A stretch of 26,402 bases of DNA from UBA1361 sp035647455 (lineage in GTDB: Bacteria; Bacillota_I; Bacilli_A; RFN20; CAG-826): NCBI GenBank assembly GCA_035647455.1, contig DASRNI010000018.1, positions 1 through 26,402 on the forward strand, read 5' to 3'. A program made the position numbers and the translations under genes. This document shows positions 18,011 through 24,368 of the stretch, one piece after another (the first letter of the stretch is position 1; each line of letters starts with the position of its first letter). The notes beneath the pieces were generated by a model. It did no database searches and was not told the origin of the DNA. It saw nothing but the letters and a program-made list of their open reading frames with translations.

Positions 18011-19360
18011 ATGACTAAATATAAAATTTTTAATGTTTTAGCCGTATTTATGATTGGATTTGGGATGCTGATTGGTATTATCTTCCCTTTTTTTGTACTA
18101 CTTGTGACGAATGTTGACGCGGCGACGGTGATTAATCCGCTCTTTTTCATTTTATGTATAACGGCCGGTATTATCGTGGGTATTTTTAATATTTTTCTGG
18201 CCAAAAAGATTGTCGGTGCCAAACTTAAAGCACTCGGAACACATATGACAAAAGTTGAACGACGTCTTTTAGAGCGCACGAATGAAAAAACCGTGGCGAA
18301 CTGTTTAACGGCTGACTGCTTTATTGATGTCCTTACAAACGATGAAATCGGAGCAGCAGCAAACTCGTTTAACTCACTCGTAAGTGCACTCCAAAAATCG
18401 TTCAGCACGGAAGAATCAGTGAAAAAGTTTAACGAAATGCTTTCGAGTAAGCTTGAACTTGATAAACTTGCAACCGCAGCGCTTGTTAGTCTTTTAGAAA
18501 ATATGAATGCCCTTGCAGGAGCAATCATCATTGAAAAGGAAGGCGAACTCCAACTCTTATCAGCAAGCGGAATAAGCGCCCCGGAATCACTTGTCGAAAA
18601 TCATACTGTTTGGCAAGTTTTTCAAAACAAAAAGCGACTTTGCTTAGAACTACCCGAAGACATTGAGCTAAATGGTGTCCTTTTGAACTTCCGTCCCCGC
18701 CACGTTCTTGCGGAACCAATTATTTATAAAGGTGTTGTGCTCGGTGTAATTGTTATTGCTGGTGGTGAAGTTTTCTCCCAAGAGAAAAAGTCCGACATCG
18801 AACTTTATGCACAAGGACTTTCCCTTGCACTTAAAAATGCGGTTACACATGACCAATTACAAAAACTTGCCGCAAATGATCCATTAACTGGCGTACTAAA
18901 CCGGAGATTTGGCTTAATTCGGCTGCAAGACGAGTTTTCACGCGCAATAAGGACATCACAACCACTTGGCGTTTTAATTATTGATATTGATCACTTTAAA
19001 AATGTCAATGACACTTATGGCCATTTAGTTGGCGATAAGATTTTGATTATGATGACAAAGACAGCGAAGAGTGCATTACGTGAAGGCGATGTGTTTTTAC
19101 GCTATGGTGGCGAAGAATTCGCAGTTATACTTCCCGGTGCTTCTCCTGATGACACGACTAAAATTGCTGAACGAATTCGACGTTATATTGAAGACGCGGC
19201 TTTTACGTATAATCTTCAAGAAATTAAAATTACTGTGAGCATTGGTGGAACCTCGTTCCCAACGAATAATGTTGACAGCTTCAACCAGTTGTTTGAAATA
19301 GCTGATAAAAATTTATATAAAGCCAAAGAAAACGGTCGAAATCTCGTTGTTGTACAATAG
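18011..19360 (+). CDS. Membrane-bound diguanylate cyclase (HAMP-like, GAF-like, GGDEF)
   Basis: GGDEF enzymes make cyclic di-GMP from two GTP. The 449-residue protein has two membrane helices (about 10-32 and 43-66), a HAMP-like helical linker (about 67-135), a GAF-like sensor region (about 150-275) and a complete GGDEF domain (about 285-449). The domain shows DPLTGVLNRR, the metal-binding DIDHFKNVND, the active site GGEEF (366-370), and an inhibitory I-site R357-x-x-D360 exactly five residues before it, so activity should be subject to product inhibition. The GAF-like call is by pattern and its ligand is unknown. The ATG at 18011 has GAGGTG upstream. It is a single-gene unit, divergent from the XRE-like gene, with its own promoter and an unusual repeat in its leader. 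No EAL or PilZ protein is in the window. Confidence 0.92.
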   Translation: MTKYKIFNVLAVFMIGFGMLIGIIFPFFVLLVTNVDAATVINPLFFILCITAGIIVGIFNIFLAKKIVGAKLKALGTHMTKVERRLLERTNEKTVANCLTADCFIDVLTNDEIGAAANSFNSLVSALQKSFSTEESVKKFNEMLSSKLELDKLATAALVSLLENMNALAGAIIIEKEGELQLLSASGISAPESLVENHTVWQVFQNKKRLCLELPEDIELNGVLLNFRPRHVLAEPIIYKGVVLGVIVIAGGEVFSQEKKSDIELYAQGLSLALKNAVTHDQLQKLAANDPLTGVLNRRFGLIRLQDEFSRAIRTSQPLGVLIIDIDHFKNVNDTYGHLVGDKILIMMTKTAKSALREGDVFLRYGGEEFAVILPGASPDDTTKIAERIRRYIEDAAFTYNLQEIKITVSIGGTSFPTNNVDSFNQLFEIADKNLYKAKENGRNLVVVQ

Positions 19361-19406
19361 CCAGTTTAGTTTTGTTTGTTTTTCTTAAATAGAATGAAAT
19401 ACACTA

Positions 19407-19436
19407 TTGATATCAAAGATAATCCCGTGTTAAAAT
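19407..19436 (+). promoter_or_regulatory. Promoter ahead of the small ORF and zinc-ribbon gene
   Basis: TTGATA (19407-19412), 18-bp spacer, TAAAAT (19431-19436) with an extended TGt at 19428-19430. It would give a leader of about 210 nt for the zinc-ribbon gene at 19652, or about 15 nt for the small ORF at 19458. Confidence 0.45.
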
Positions 19437-19457
19437 AAATTAACAAGGACAACAACA

Positions 19458-19571
19458 ATGATATTTCAAGAAAGTCTCTTTACAAAGTTCAAAACAGCAG
19501 AATTTAATGTGAAACATTCTCCAATTATTTTATTTTTTCCGCATGTTTCGTCCGCAAATAAGTATGTTTAG
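19458..19571 (+). CDS. Possible 37-residue small ORF or leader peptide
   Basis: An ATG at 19458, eight bases after AAGGAC and just downstream of a good promoter, opens a 37-codon frame ending in TAG at 19569-19571. The peptide is basic and hydrophobic-mixed with no family I recognise. Position suggests a translated small protein or leader peptide ahead of the zinc-ribbon gene; chance occurrence in AT-rich DNA is quite possible. Nothing else is visible in the 290-bp gap between 19360 and 19652 apart from its promoter. Confidence 0.25.
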   Translation: MIFQESLFTKFKTAEFNVKHSPIILFFPHVSSANKYV

Positions 19572-19651
19572 TGCGCGTAATTAATTTTAAAAAACGCGCC
19601 AATTTAAGATAGACGACAAAGTTCAACACAAAAACTAAAAGGAGAAACAAG

Positions 19652-19933
19652 ATGAAGTTTTGTGAGAATTGTGGAACAGAGGTAATTGAAGGCAAACTTT
19701 TTTGTGAAAATTGCGGCCATATTGTTAAGAAAAGTGATCCCCAGAAAGAAAGGGGGAAAACGCTTGGGATTATTTCAATTTGTACTTCAATCATTCCGGT
19801 TGTCGGCCTTATCATTGGGATTGTTGGGCTCAAAAAATCAACCGGTTACTGGGATAAAGTGCTGAACCAGATTGGGATTGGCTTATCATTTCTCTTCTTT
19901 TCAATTGCGCTTGGCGGGTTTGCGCTTCGATAA
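19652..19933 (+). CDS. Zinc-ribbon membrane protein
   Basis: The 93-residue protein starts with a zinc ribbon of two CENCG knuckles (Cys4, Cys7, Cys18, Cys21), a Lys-rich linker (about 25-38), and two membrane helices (about 39-58 and 72-90). This zinc-ribbon plus small membrane domain layout is common in Firmicutes, mostly without known function. The ATG at 19652 follows AAAGGAG by eight bases. It is convergent with the frameshifted lipoprotein gene, and the hairpin between them has its T-tract on the other strand only. Confidence 0.8.
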   Translation: MKFCENCGTEVIEGKLFCENCGHIVKKSDPQKERGKTLGIISICTSIIPVVGLIIGIVGLKKSTGYWDKVLNQIGIGLSFLFFSIALGGFALR

Positions 19934-19935
19934 AC

Positions 19936-19956
19936 AAAAAATCCGCATGCAGCGGA
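19936..19956 (-). terminator. Rho-independent terminator of the lipoprotein gene
   Basis: On the minus strand TCCGC, a 5-base loop and GCGGA are followed by six T (19936-19941). It lies 28 bp after the lipoprotein stop. The plus strand lacks a T-tract after the stem. Confidence 0.6.
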
Positions 19957-19984
19957 CATATTATTTAATGCGCTGAACATTAAG

Positions 19985-20889
19985 TTAATCGACACTTATT
20001 TCATAAAGTAAAGCAATGAATGGCTGAATATTAATCGGTACATACCATCGATAATTACGACGTCTTATCCCTAAATCAATGTCCCAAGCTTTACTTGTTT
20101 CATCATCAATTCGTAAATAACGCATAATTGGTGACATATCAATTACGACATTGGAAGGTAGTGCTTCATAAGTAAGCGTTAGAAGTTCGTCAATTACTTC
20201 GCTGATCTTTTCGTTTGGCACATTATATTCAAGCGGTTCGCCATAAAGTCCCGTTTCTTCATCCATTGTTCTTGAATTCGTCCCAAAAACAATTGCACTT
20301 GGATCGCTTGGCAAGTCACTTAAATTAGGAAAGTCGTTAATTTTTACCGGGGCGAAACTTCATCACTTTCACGCCAGACAACAATACTATTGCCATTTTT
20401 ATAGTTAAATGTGACACCGTCAATTGTTTCTGACCATAGTGCCTCAGTATGATCATGATAAATATCCGTCAGCATTACCGCATACGAATCACTATAGTTA
20501 CCGTAATACCCGACGATCTCTACATCACTTGCCGTTGCGTGCGGAAGAACAGCGTTCCCGTACATATCGCGTTGATTGCGCAAATTAGCAGCACGGGTTG
20601 CTTTAATTCGTGCCGCTATTTCGTCCGCGATTGGCATATGAATTGTTGGTCTAATTTCGTTATTAAGATAACTAGCAATCGTGACTAAATTGTCATTTGT
20701 AACATATCCGTGATCAAAAGCGTATCGTAAGCTAGTCAAAAAGCCTGTCTCTTTCTCGCTATGTTGAGCGCTAGAAGGTTCGCTACTATTCGAACTATGC
20801 GGTTTATTACAACTAAGCAAACTAAAAATGCTGATAAGTAACATTGTGAATAGTTTTTTTATCTTTATATTGGCGGTATGTTTTATCAT
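19985..20889 (-). pseudogene. Frameshifted lipoprotein of unknown family
   Basis: The first frame (20889-20344) has a lipoprotein signal peptide ending SLLSC, a Ser-rich linker and a mixed domain ending GNSIVVWRESDEV. It then runs into TAA. The other frame continues FAPVKINDFPNLSDLPSDP to 19985. Restoring one T in the T run at 20355-20357 (coding strand GTTTCGCC to GTTTTCGCC) fuses both into a protein of about 301 residues without any other change. No family is recognised; it would be a membrane-anchored surface lipoprotein. It has an almost consensus promoter and a terminator, so loss of function, if real, is recent. No ribosome site precedes the ATG at 20889 (see the promoter entry), and an internal ATG at residue 16 also lacks one. 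Confidence 0.75.
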
Positions 20890-20895
20890 ATAAAT

Positions 20896-20924
20896 ATGAT
20901 AACAACTATTAGCGGCTTTATCAA
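20896..20924 (-). promoter_or_regulatory. Near-consensus promoter giving a leaderless start
   Basis: On the minus strand TTGATA (20919-20924), 17 bp, TATCAT (20896-20901). Each box matches 5 of 6. Transcription should start about seven bases on, at 20889, which is the A of the lipoprotein ATG. With no ribosome binding site visible, a leaderless mRNA is the simplest reading. Confidence 0.6.
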
Positions 20925-21097
20925 TTTGCGTTTTCCGTGTCTTGAAGCTTGTTTGTATTGTTTACTCTTCCTAAACTGCATTTATTTTTAATTATAAATA
21001 TTTATCAGTTGCTACTGAAAGCTTTTGCCATTTGCAGCATTTTCTTTCATTCAAAACATATTACCGGTTAATTATGAAAAATGATGGGACTATTACT

Positions 21098-21961
21098 TCA
21101 ATTAGTAATAATGTTTATTGTAATGTCCTTAAAAAATGACGGACTCCAGAGTTCTAATACACTTTGATCTTTTAAGAACGGTATAACGTCTTTTTTTGCA
21201 GCTTGGTAATCAATATCCGCAAACCGCTTATTTAATATTTCAATTAATAACTCACGCGTTAAAACTTCATTTTCAGAAATCGACTTCGTTTGCTTTAGCC
21301 GCGCTTCTAAATGTTTTAAATTTACTTTTGTATTTAAACTTAAGTAATAAATATAGTCGTATAAATCCCGCCCTTTTACACGGTTGTCCCATTTACGCGC
21401 AATAAGCGCATGAACTTTTCCGGCAAAAAGTGATTCCATATCATAAACACGCACTTGGTAAGGATACGGTAAAAGACGATATTTAAGTTCTGTATTGGCG
21501 TAAGGTGGTGGATCAATATCAACTTCAAGTTTAATGACCATTTTTTCGTTATGAATGATTTTTTTATAATCTTCACTATCCTTAAACACCGCAATAAAGA
21601 TTTGTTTTGTATTACCTTTTATAAAAACGCTATCAATTGTTGAATGCACTGTATTTTCCTTTGTTGTAACCGCAAAGTTTAAACCAAGTGACTTTAATGC
21701 GTCTTCAACAGGTTTTAAATATTTTTCTAAAGCAAATGAGGAATCACTAGTGCGCAGCGAAAAATCTAAGTCTTCACTAAACCGCTCAAGGCCATAAAAT
21801 ATCCGTAGGGCAGTTCCGCCATAAAACGCTGCATGACTAAAGAAATCTGTTTTCGAAAGTCCTGCTAAAATAACTTCTTGAAACACTTCCTTAAGGGCAT
21901 TTTTCGTTTCTTCGATCGTTTTAAGATTATACTTTTTTAGCATTTGCGTGATAATTGTCAT
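21098..21961 (-). CDS. abiEii: AbiEii-type nucleotidyltransferase toxin
   Basis: AbiEii is the toxin of type IV (AbiE) toxin-antitoxin and phage-abortive systems, a DUF1814 nucleotidyltransferase. The 287-residue protein shows the family motifs in order: GGTALR (48-53), then R60-FSEDLDFSL with the acid pair Asp64/Asp66, a central basic/acidic strand region, and the C-terminal motif MESLFAGKVHAL...KGRDLYDYIYY (about 185-215). All key residues look intact, so the toxin should be functional. Its ATG overlaps the TGA of abiEi (ATGA), the usual coupled arrangement with antitoxin first. No ribosome site independent of that coupling is obvious. About 200 bp without genes separate it from the lipoprotein gene. 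Confidence 0.9.
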   Translation of the reverse strand: MTIITQMLKKYNLKTIEETKNALKEVFQEVILAGLSKTDFFSHAAFYGGTALRIFYGLERFSEDLDFSLRTSDSSFALEKYLKPVEDALKSLGLNFAVTTKENTVHSTIDSVFIKGNTKQIFIAVFKDSEDYKKIIHNEKMVIKLEVDIDPPPYANTELKYRLLPYPYQVRVYDMESLFAGKVHALIARKWDNRVKGRDLYDYIYYLSLNTKVNLKHLEARLKQTKSISENEVLTRELLIEILNKRFADIDYQAAKKDVIPFLKDQSVLELWSPSFFKDITINIITN

Positions 21962-22548
21962 GATTCAGCAATCCTTTCGATTAGTTTCATTAAGTAGTTA
22001 ATGTTATTTGAAATATATTTAGAACTAAGAAACGCCAGGTGTTTAAAGTTCAAATTTGTAAATTCATCCCGTTCAATCCGCAAATTATCAAACAAGAGCA
22101 TTTCTAAAGCTTTTACACTCTTTACGGGTGGCGATATGTAAAGGAGATCGCACAATGCTTTCTCAGCGGTTGCCATAAAGTAAACGTAAGTATCTAGTGT
22201 GTGCGCTTCAACAAAATACGGGAAGGCAGCATCAGGAACATCCCGATATATATAATTACCAAACATATTTTCATATTGTTTGCTTTTTCGTTTACCAAAT
22301 GTTGCATTTGTGTACACTGCAACACGTTCCGGAATTAAATTATGAAATGCTAATGCGTATTCAAATGATAAATACGAAGGACCATAAATAAATGCTGCAA
22401 GTAAGTATCCACTTACGTTTTTATTAGTTTCGTAGAGACCCCTAACTATCGGAAACAAGATATTATTATCAACTTCACGTTTTATTTTTCCATTGATGTC
22501 TGCATAATCTTTGTACTTTTCTTTTAATTCTAAAATCGTTAATACCAT
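21958..22548 (-). CDS. abiEi: AbiEi-type antitoxin and autoregulator
   Basis: The 196-residue protein precedes abiEii and overlaps it by an ATGA. The N-terminal portion (about 1-70, ending with the region LSFEYALAFHNLIPE) matches the winged-helix antitoxin region of AbiEi, where the segment GPSYLSFEYAL is typical; the C-terminal part should oppose the toxin. In characterised AbiE systems the antitoxin represses its own promoter. GGAG lies nine bases before the ATG at 22548, and a strong promoter with overlapping direct repeats lies just upstream, consistent with autoregulation. Confidence 0.85.
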   Translation of the reverse strand: MVLTILELKEKYKDYADINGKIKREVDNNILFPIVRGLYETNKNVSGYLLAAFIYGPSYLSFEYALAFHNLIPERVAVYTNATFGKRKSKQYENMFGNYIYRDVPDAAFPYFVEAHTLDTYVYFMATAEKALCDLLYISPPVKSVKALEMLLFDNLRIERDEFTNLNFKHLAFLSSKYISNNINYLMKLIERIAES

Positions 22549-22570
22549 GTTATTTTCTCCAGTTAATTGT

Positions 22571-22599
22571 ATTATATGCCATTATATGGAGTAAATCAA
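22571..22599 (-). promoter_or_regulatory. abiE promoter with overlapping direct repeat
   Basis: On the minus strand TTGATT (22594-22599), 17 bp, TATAAT (22571-22576). The octamer CATATAAT occurs twice with a 2-bp gap, once forming the -10 and once in the spacer (22571-22588), a likely AbiEi operator. Confidence 0.65.
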
Positions 22600-22636
22600 G
22601 GTTTTTAGTGAAAATATGTATTAATTTTAGTCATAA

Positions 22637-22670
22637 TGAACATTTTTGCCTTTTTGGGCATTTTTGTTCA
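22637..22670. repeat. Imperfect inverted repeat between abiE and the repeat element
   Basis: TGAACA and TGTTCA form the outer 6-bp arms and TGCC/GGCA an inner 4-bp stem, separated by facing T runs. It stands 40-120 bp upstream of the abiE promoter. No T-tail supports a terminator on the strand that matters; an operator or distal relic is as likely. Confidence 0.35.
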
Positions 22671-22710
22671 GTCAAAACAACTTTTTGCATAAAAAAACAA
22701 ATTTTATTTT

Positions 22711-22755
22711 AAAAAATTCCCCTTGTTTTGTCCTGTTAAGCAAAATTTTGGGGAA
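22711..22755 (-). terminator. Two-helix terminator at the end of repeat copy A
   Basis: Read leftward, TTCCCC pairs with GGGGAA (22750-22755 with 22717-22722), enclosing a second helix (22741-22746 with 22725-22730), and is followed by six T (22711-22716). It is placed to end the fic transcript. Confidence 0.6.
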
Positions 22756-22874
22756 ATTTTAATTCACTGGTGTCTTTGTTTACTAGAAAGGTAGTGGTTT
22801 TAAGCATGATTAATATAGAACCGCTGATTTCTTTACCACTTAAAGTAAATGACGGAAAACAAAGGAAAACGGAG
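22711..22874. repeat. Dispersed repeat, copy A (downstream of fic)
   Basis: This copy is alignable along its length with copy B (24075-24251), including a 25-base identical block (22761-22785 here, 24128-24152 there), a 23-base block around 22847-22869 and a 15-base block near 22822. It begins 26 bp after the fic stop. It lies in a 350-bp gene-free gap (22549-22899) that also holds the abiE promoter. Read leftward it has three hairpins: TTTAC/GTAAA, ACTA/TAGT and the terminal two-helix structure. Confidence 0.75.
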
Positions 22875-22899
22875 AAAACAAAATACAGATTGTGGCTTG

Positions 22900-23961
22900 T
22901 TAATAATCCGCCTTCTTGATTAACTCAAACAACTTAGTGTTCAAATAAATTTTCTCCCGCCCTTCCATTTTGGAAGTTAAAAATCCTGCTTTCTCTAAGG
23001 CAATGAGATACGTTGATGCTGTTCTTCTACTTACGTTTAGTTTTTTCTCAACAAAAACAATTTTTGTGTAAAACTCGTAAAATAGCACTTCAATTAATTC
23101 TTTGGAATAAATCTTTGGTAATGTGTTTTTTATTTCTAGGGCGGTTTCGTCAATTAAAGCACTAATTTGTTTTAGTAGCTCTAATGTTTCGGTTGCCGTT
23201 TCTTCAATCGCCTTTAATTTATATAAAACGAGATTTTCAAAATCATTTTTATCTCTCACGTTTTGTAATGCTTTGTAATATTCGCCTTTATTGTTATTAA
23301 TGTATTTACTCAGATAAAGTACAGGTGCATCAAGCAAATCTTTGAGTGTTAAATATAAAACATTAATAATTCTCCCTGTGCGCCCATTACCATCATAAAA
23401 CGGATGAATTGATTCAAATTGATAGTGAATAATCGCAAGTTTAATTAAATCATCAAGCTCATGTTCATCATTTATATAATTTTCTAAATTAGTCATTAAA
23501 TCAATAATTTCTTGGTAACTTTGTGGCGGTGTATATACAACTTCTCCTGTTCGTTCGTTTTGGAGTGTTGTGCCCGGTGTCGTTCTAATTCCCGTTTCAC
23601 TATTTTCAATTGTTTGTTGAATTTTAACAATAATGTTTGTTGATATAAAACGATTTTTTTTAATTAGTTCGTACCCAGTCCATAGTGCGCGGCGATAATT
23701 AATAACTTCTTTTGACGCTGCGCTTCCTTTATTTGTGCTTAATGCTTTATATATTTCATCATGAGTAGTAACAATGTTTTCGATTGCAGAACTATTTTTT
23801 GCTTCGTTAATCATTGCGGCATTAATTAAAATGTTTTTATTAGGAACTACTTCTGCATAACCTTTTAACTCTGCAAGTGCCTTATGACTTAGTGATAACT
23901 GTTTTAATATAGCAACAGTCTCAAAATTATAATTTGGTGGCAGTTTACTTAGTTTGAACAT
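22900..23961 (-). CDS. Fic-domain protein (AMPylase) with winged helix
   Basis: Fic enzymes transfer AMP from ATP to hydroxyl side chains of target proteins. The 353-residue protein has the Fic_N region (about 1-80) with an inhibitory-helix motif Ser57-x-x-x-Glu61-Asn62, the catalytic loop HPFYDGNGRTGR (186-197, His186 catalytic, Arg194 and Arg197 for phosphate binding), and a C-terminal winged helix (about 270-350, VSRRTASTYLIALEKAGFL). This is the class II, self-inhibited layout of SoFic-type proteins, with no separate antitoxin gene needed. The ATG at 23961 has GGAGG eight bases upstream. Its promoter spacer is a perfect inverted repeat, so the winged helix probably binds there (inference). 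The target is unknown; toxin, regulatory or phage-defence roles are all possible. Confidence 0.93.
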   Translation of the reverse strand: MFKLSKLPPNYNFETVAILKQLSLSHKALAELKGYAEVVPNKNILINAAMINEAKNSSAIENIVTTHDEIYKALSTNKGSAASKEVINYRRALWTGYELIKKNRFISTNIIVKIQQTIENSETGIRTTPGTTLQNERTGEVVYTPPQSYQEIIDLMTNLENYINDEHELDDLIKLAIIHYQFESIHPFYDGNGRTGRIINVLYLTLKDLLDAPVLYLSKYINNNKGEYYKALQNVRDKNDFENLVLYKLKAIEETATETLELLKQISALIDETALEIKNTLPKIYSKELIEVLFYEFYTKIVFVEKKLNVSRRTASTYLIALEKAGFLTSKMEGREKIYLNTKLFELIKKADY

Positions 23962-23981
23962 TATATTGTCCTCCGAAGCAT

Positions 23982-24010
23982 ATTATATAGGAAACGTTTT
24001 CCTACGTCAA
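23982..24010 (-). promoter_or_regulatory. fic promoter whose spacer is a perfect inverted repeat
   Basis: On the minus strand TTGACG (24005-24010), 17 bp, TATAAT (23982-23987). The 17-bp spacer (23988-24004) is TAGGAAA-acg-TTTCCTA in one orientation with an exact 7-bp arm on each side. A third half-site TAGGAAA starts at 24018 on the plus strand. A bound dimer would sit between the -35 and -10 and block RNA polymerase. Confidence 0.75.
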
Positions 24011-24074
24011 CACAACATAGGAAAAAAAACTCTTTTTTTGCTCGCGTTATAAAAACGTAGAAAAAATCGCCTAT

Positions 24075-24121
24075 AAAAAAATCCCCGTTGATCTAGCCGA
24101 TTTAGACAAGATTTTGGGGGA
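24075..24121 (-). terminator. Two-helix terminator at the end of repeat copy B
   Basis: Read leftward, TCCCC pairs with GGGGA (24117-24121 with 24082-24086), enclosing a 7-bp helix with one bulge (24088-24095 with 24103-24109), then seven T (24075-24081). It would end the ATPase transcript and insulate fic. Confidence 0.6.
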
Positions 24122-24251
24122 AGTTTCAATTCACTGGTGTCTTTGTTTACTACAAAGGTAGTAGCTTTCAAGGTGAATAAACATTAACTGCTGATTTCTT
24201 TACCGCTTTGGGTAAATGACGGAAAACAAAGGAATAATAAGGAAAACGGGG
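24075..24251. repeat. Dispersed repeat, copy B (upstream of fic, downstream of the ATPase)
   Basis: This copy has the same blocks as copy A in the same order and orientation, with indels of a few bases. It is bounded by CCCCGTT (24083-24089) and AACGGGG (24245-24251), a short terminal inverted repeat. Hairpins read leftward: TTTACC/GGTAAA and TACTAC/GTAGTA, both better paired than in copy A. The gap 23962-24368 holds only this copy, copy C and the fic promoter region; no gene is seen. Confidence 0.75.
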
Positions 24252-24314
24252 CTCTTTGTAGTACTGTTGGTTTTTTGCCTTGTTTGGGTAAACGAAAGAA
24301 AACAAAGGAATATA
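24252..24314. repeat. Dispersed repeat, shortened copy C
   Basis: Adjacent to copy B in direct orientation. It matches the second half of copies A and B (TTTGGGTAAA and GAAAACAAAGGAATA are shared with B) but lacks about 45 bases of the middle hairpin. It starts 55 bp after the ATPase stop in the direction of transcription. Confidence 0.55.
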
Positions 24315-24368
24315 ACGACTATTAAATTTTGTTGGATAATGCATTTAAATCAAACAAAATATTTAATG

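Noticed and set aside
17920..18531. Leftward 203-codon frame opposite the diguanylate cyclase
   Set aside because: It is antisense to a fully supported GGDEF gene and its low-complexity Ser-rich product has no ribosome site or family.
22750..22918. Rightward open frame of about 54 codons through repeat copy A
   Set aside because: Copies B and C do not keep the frame (stops and frame changes), while RNA pairing is conserved, so a protein is unlikely.
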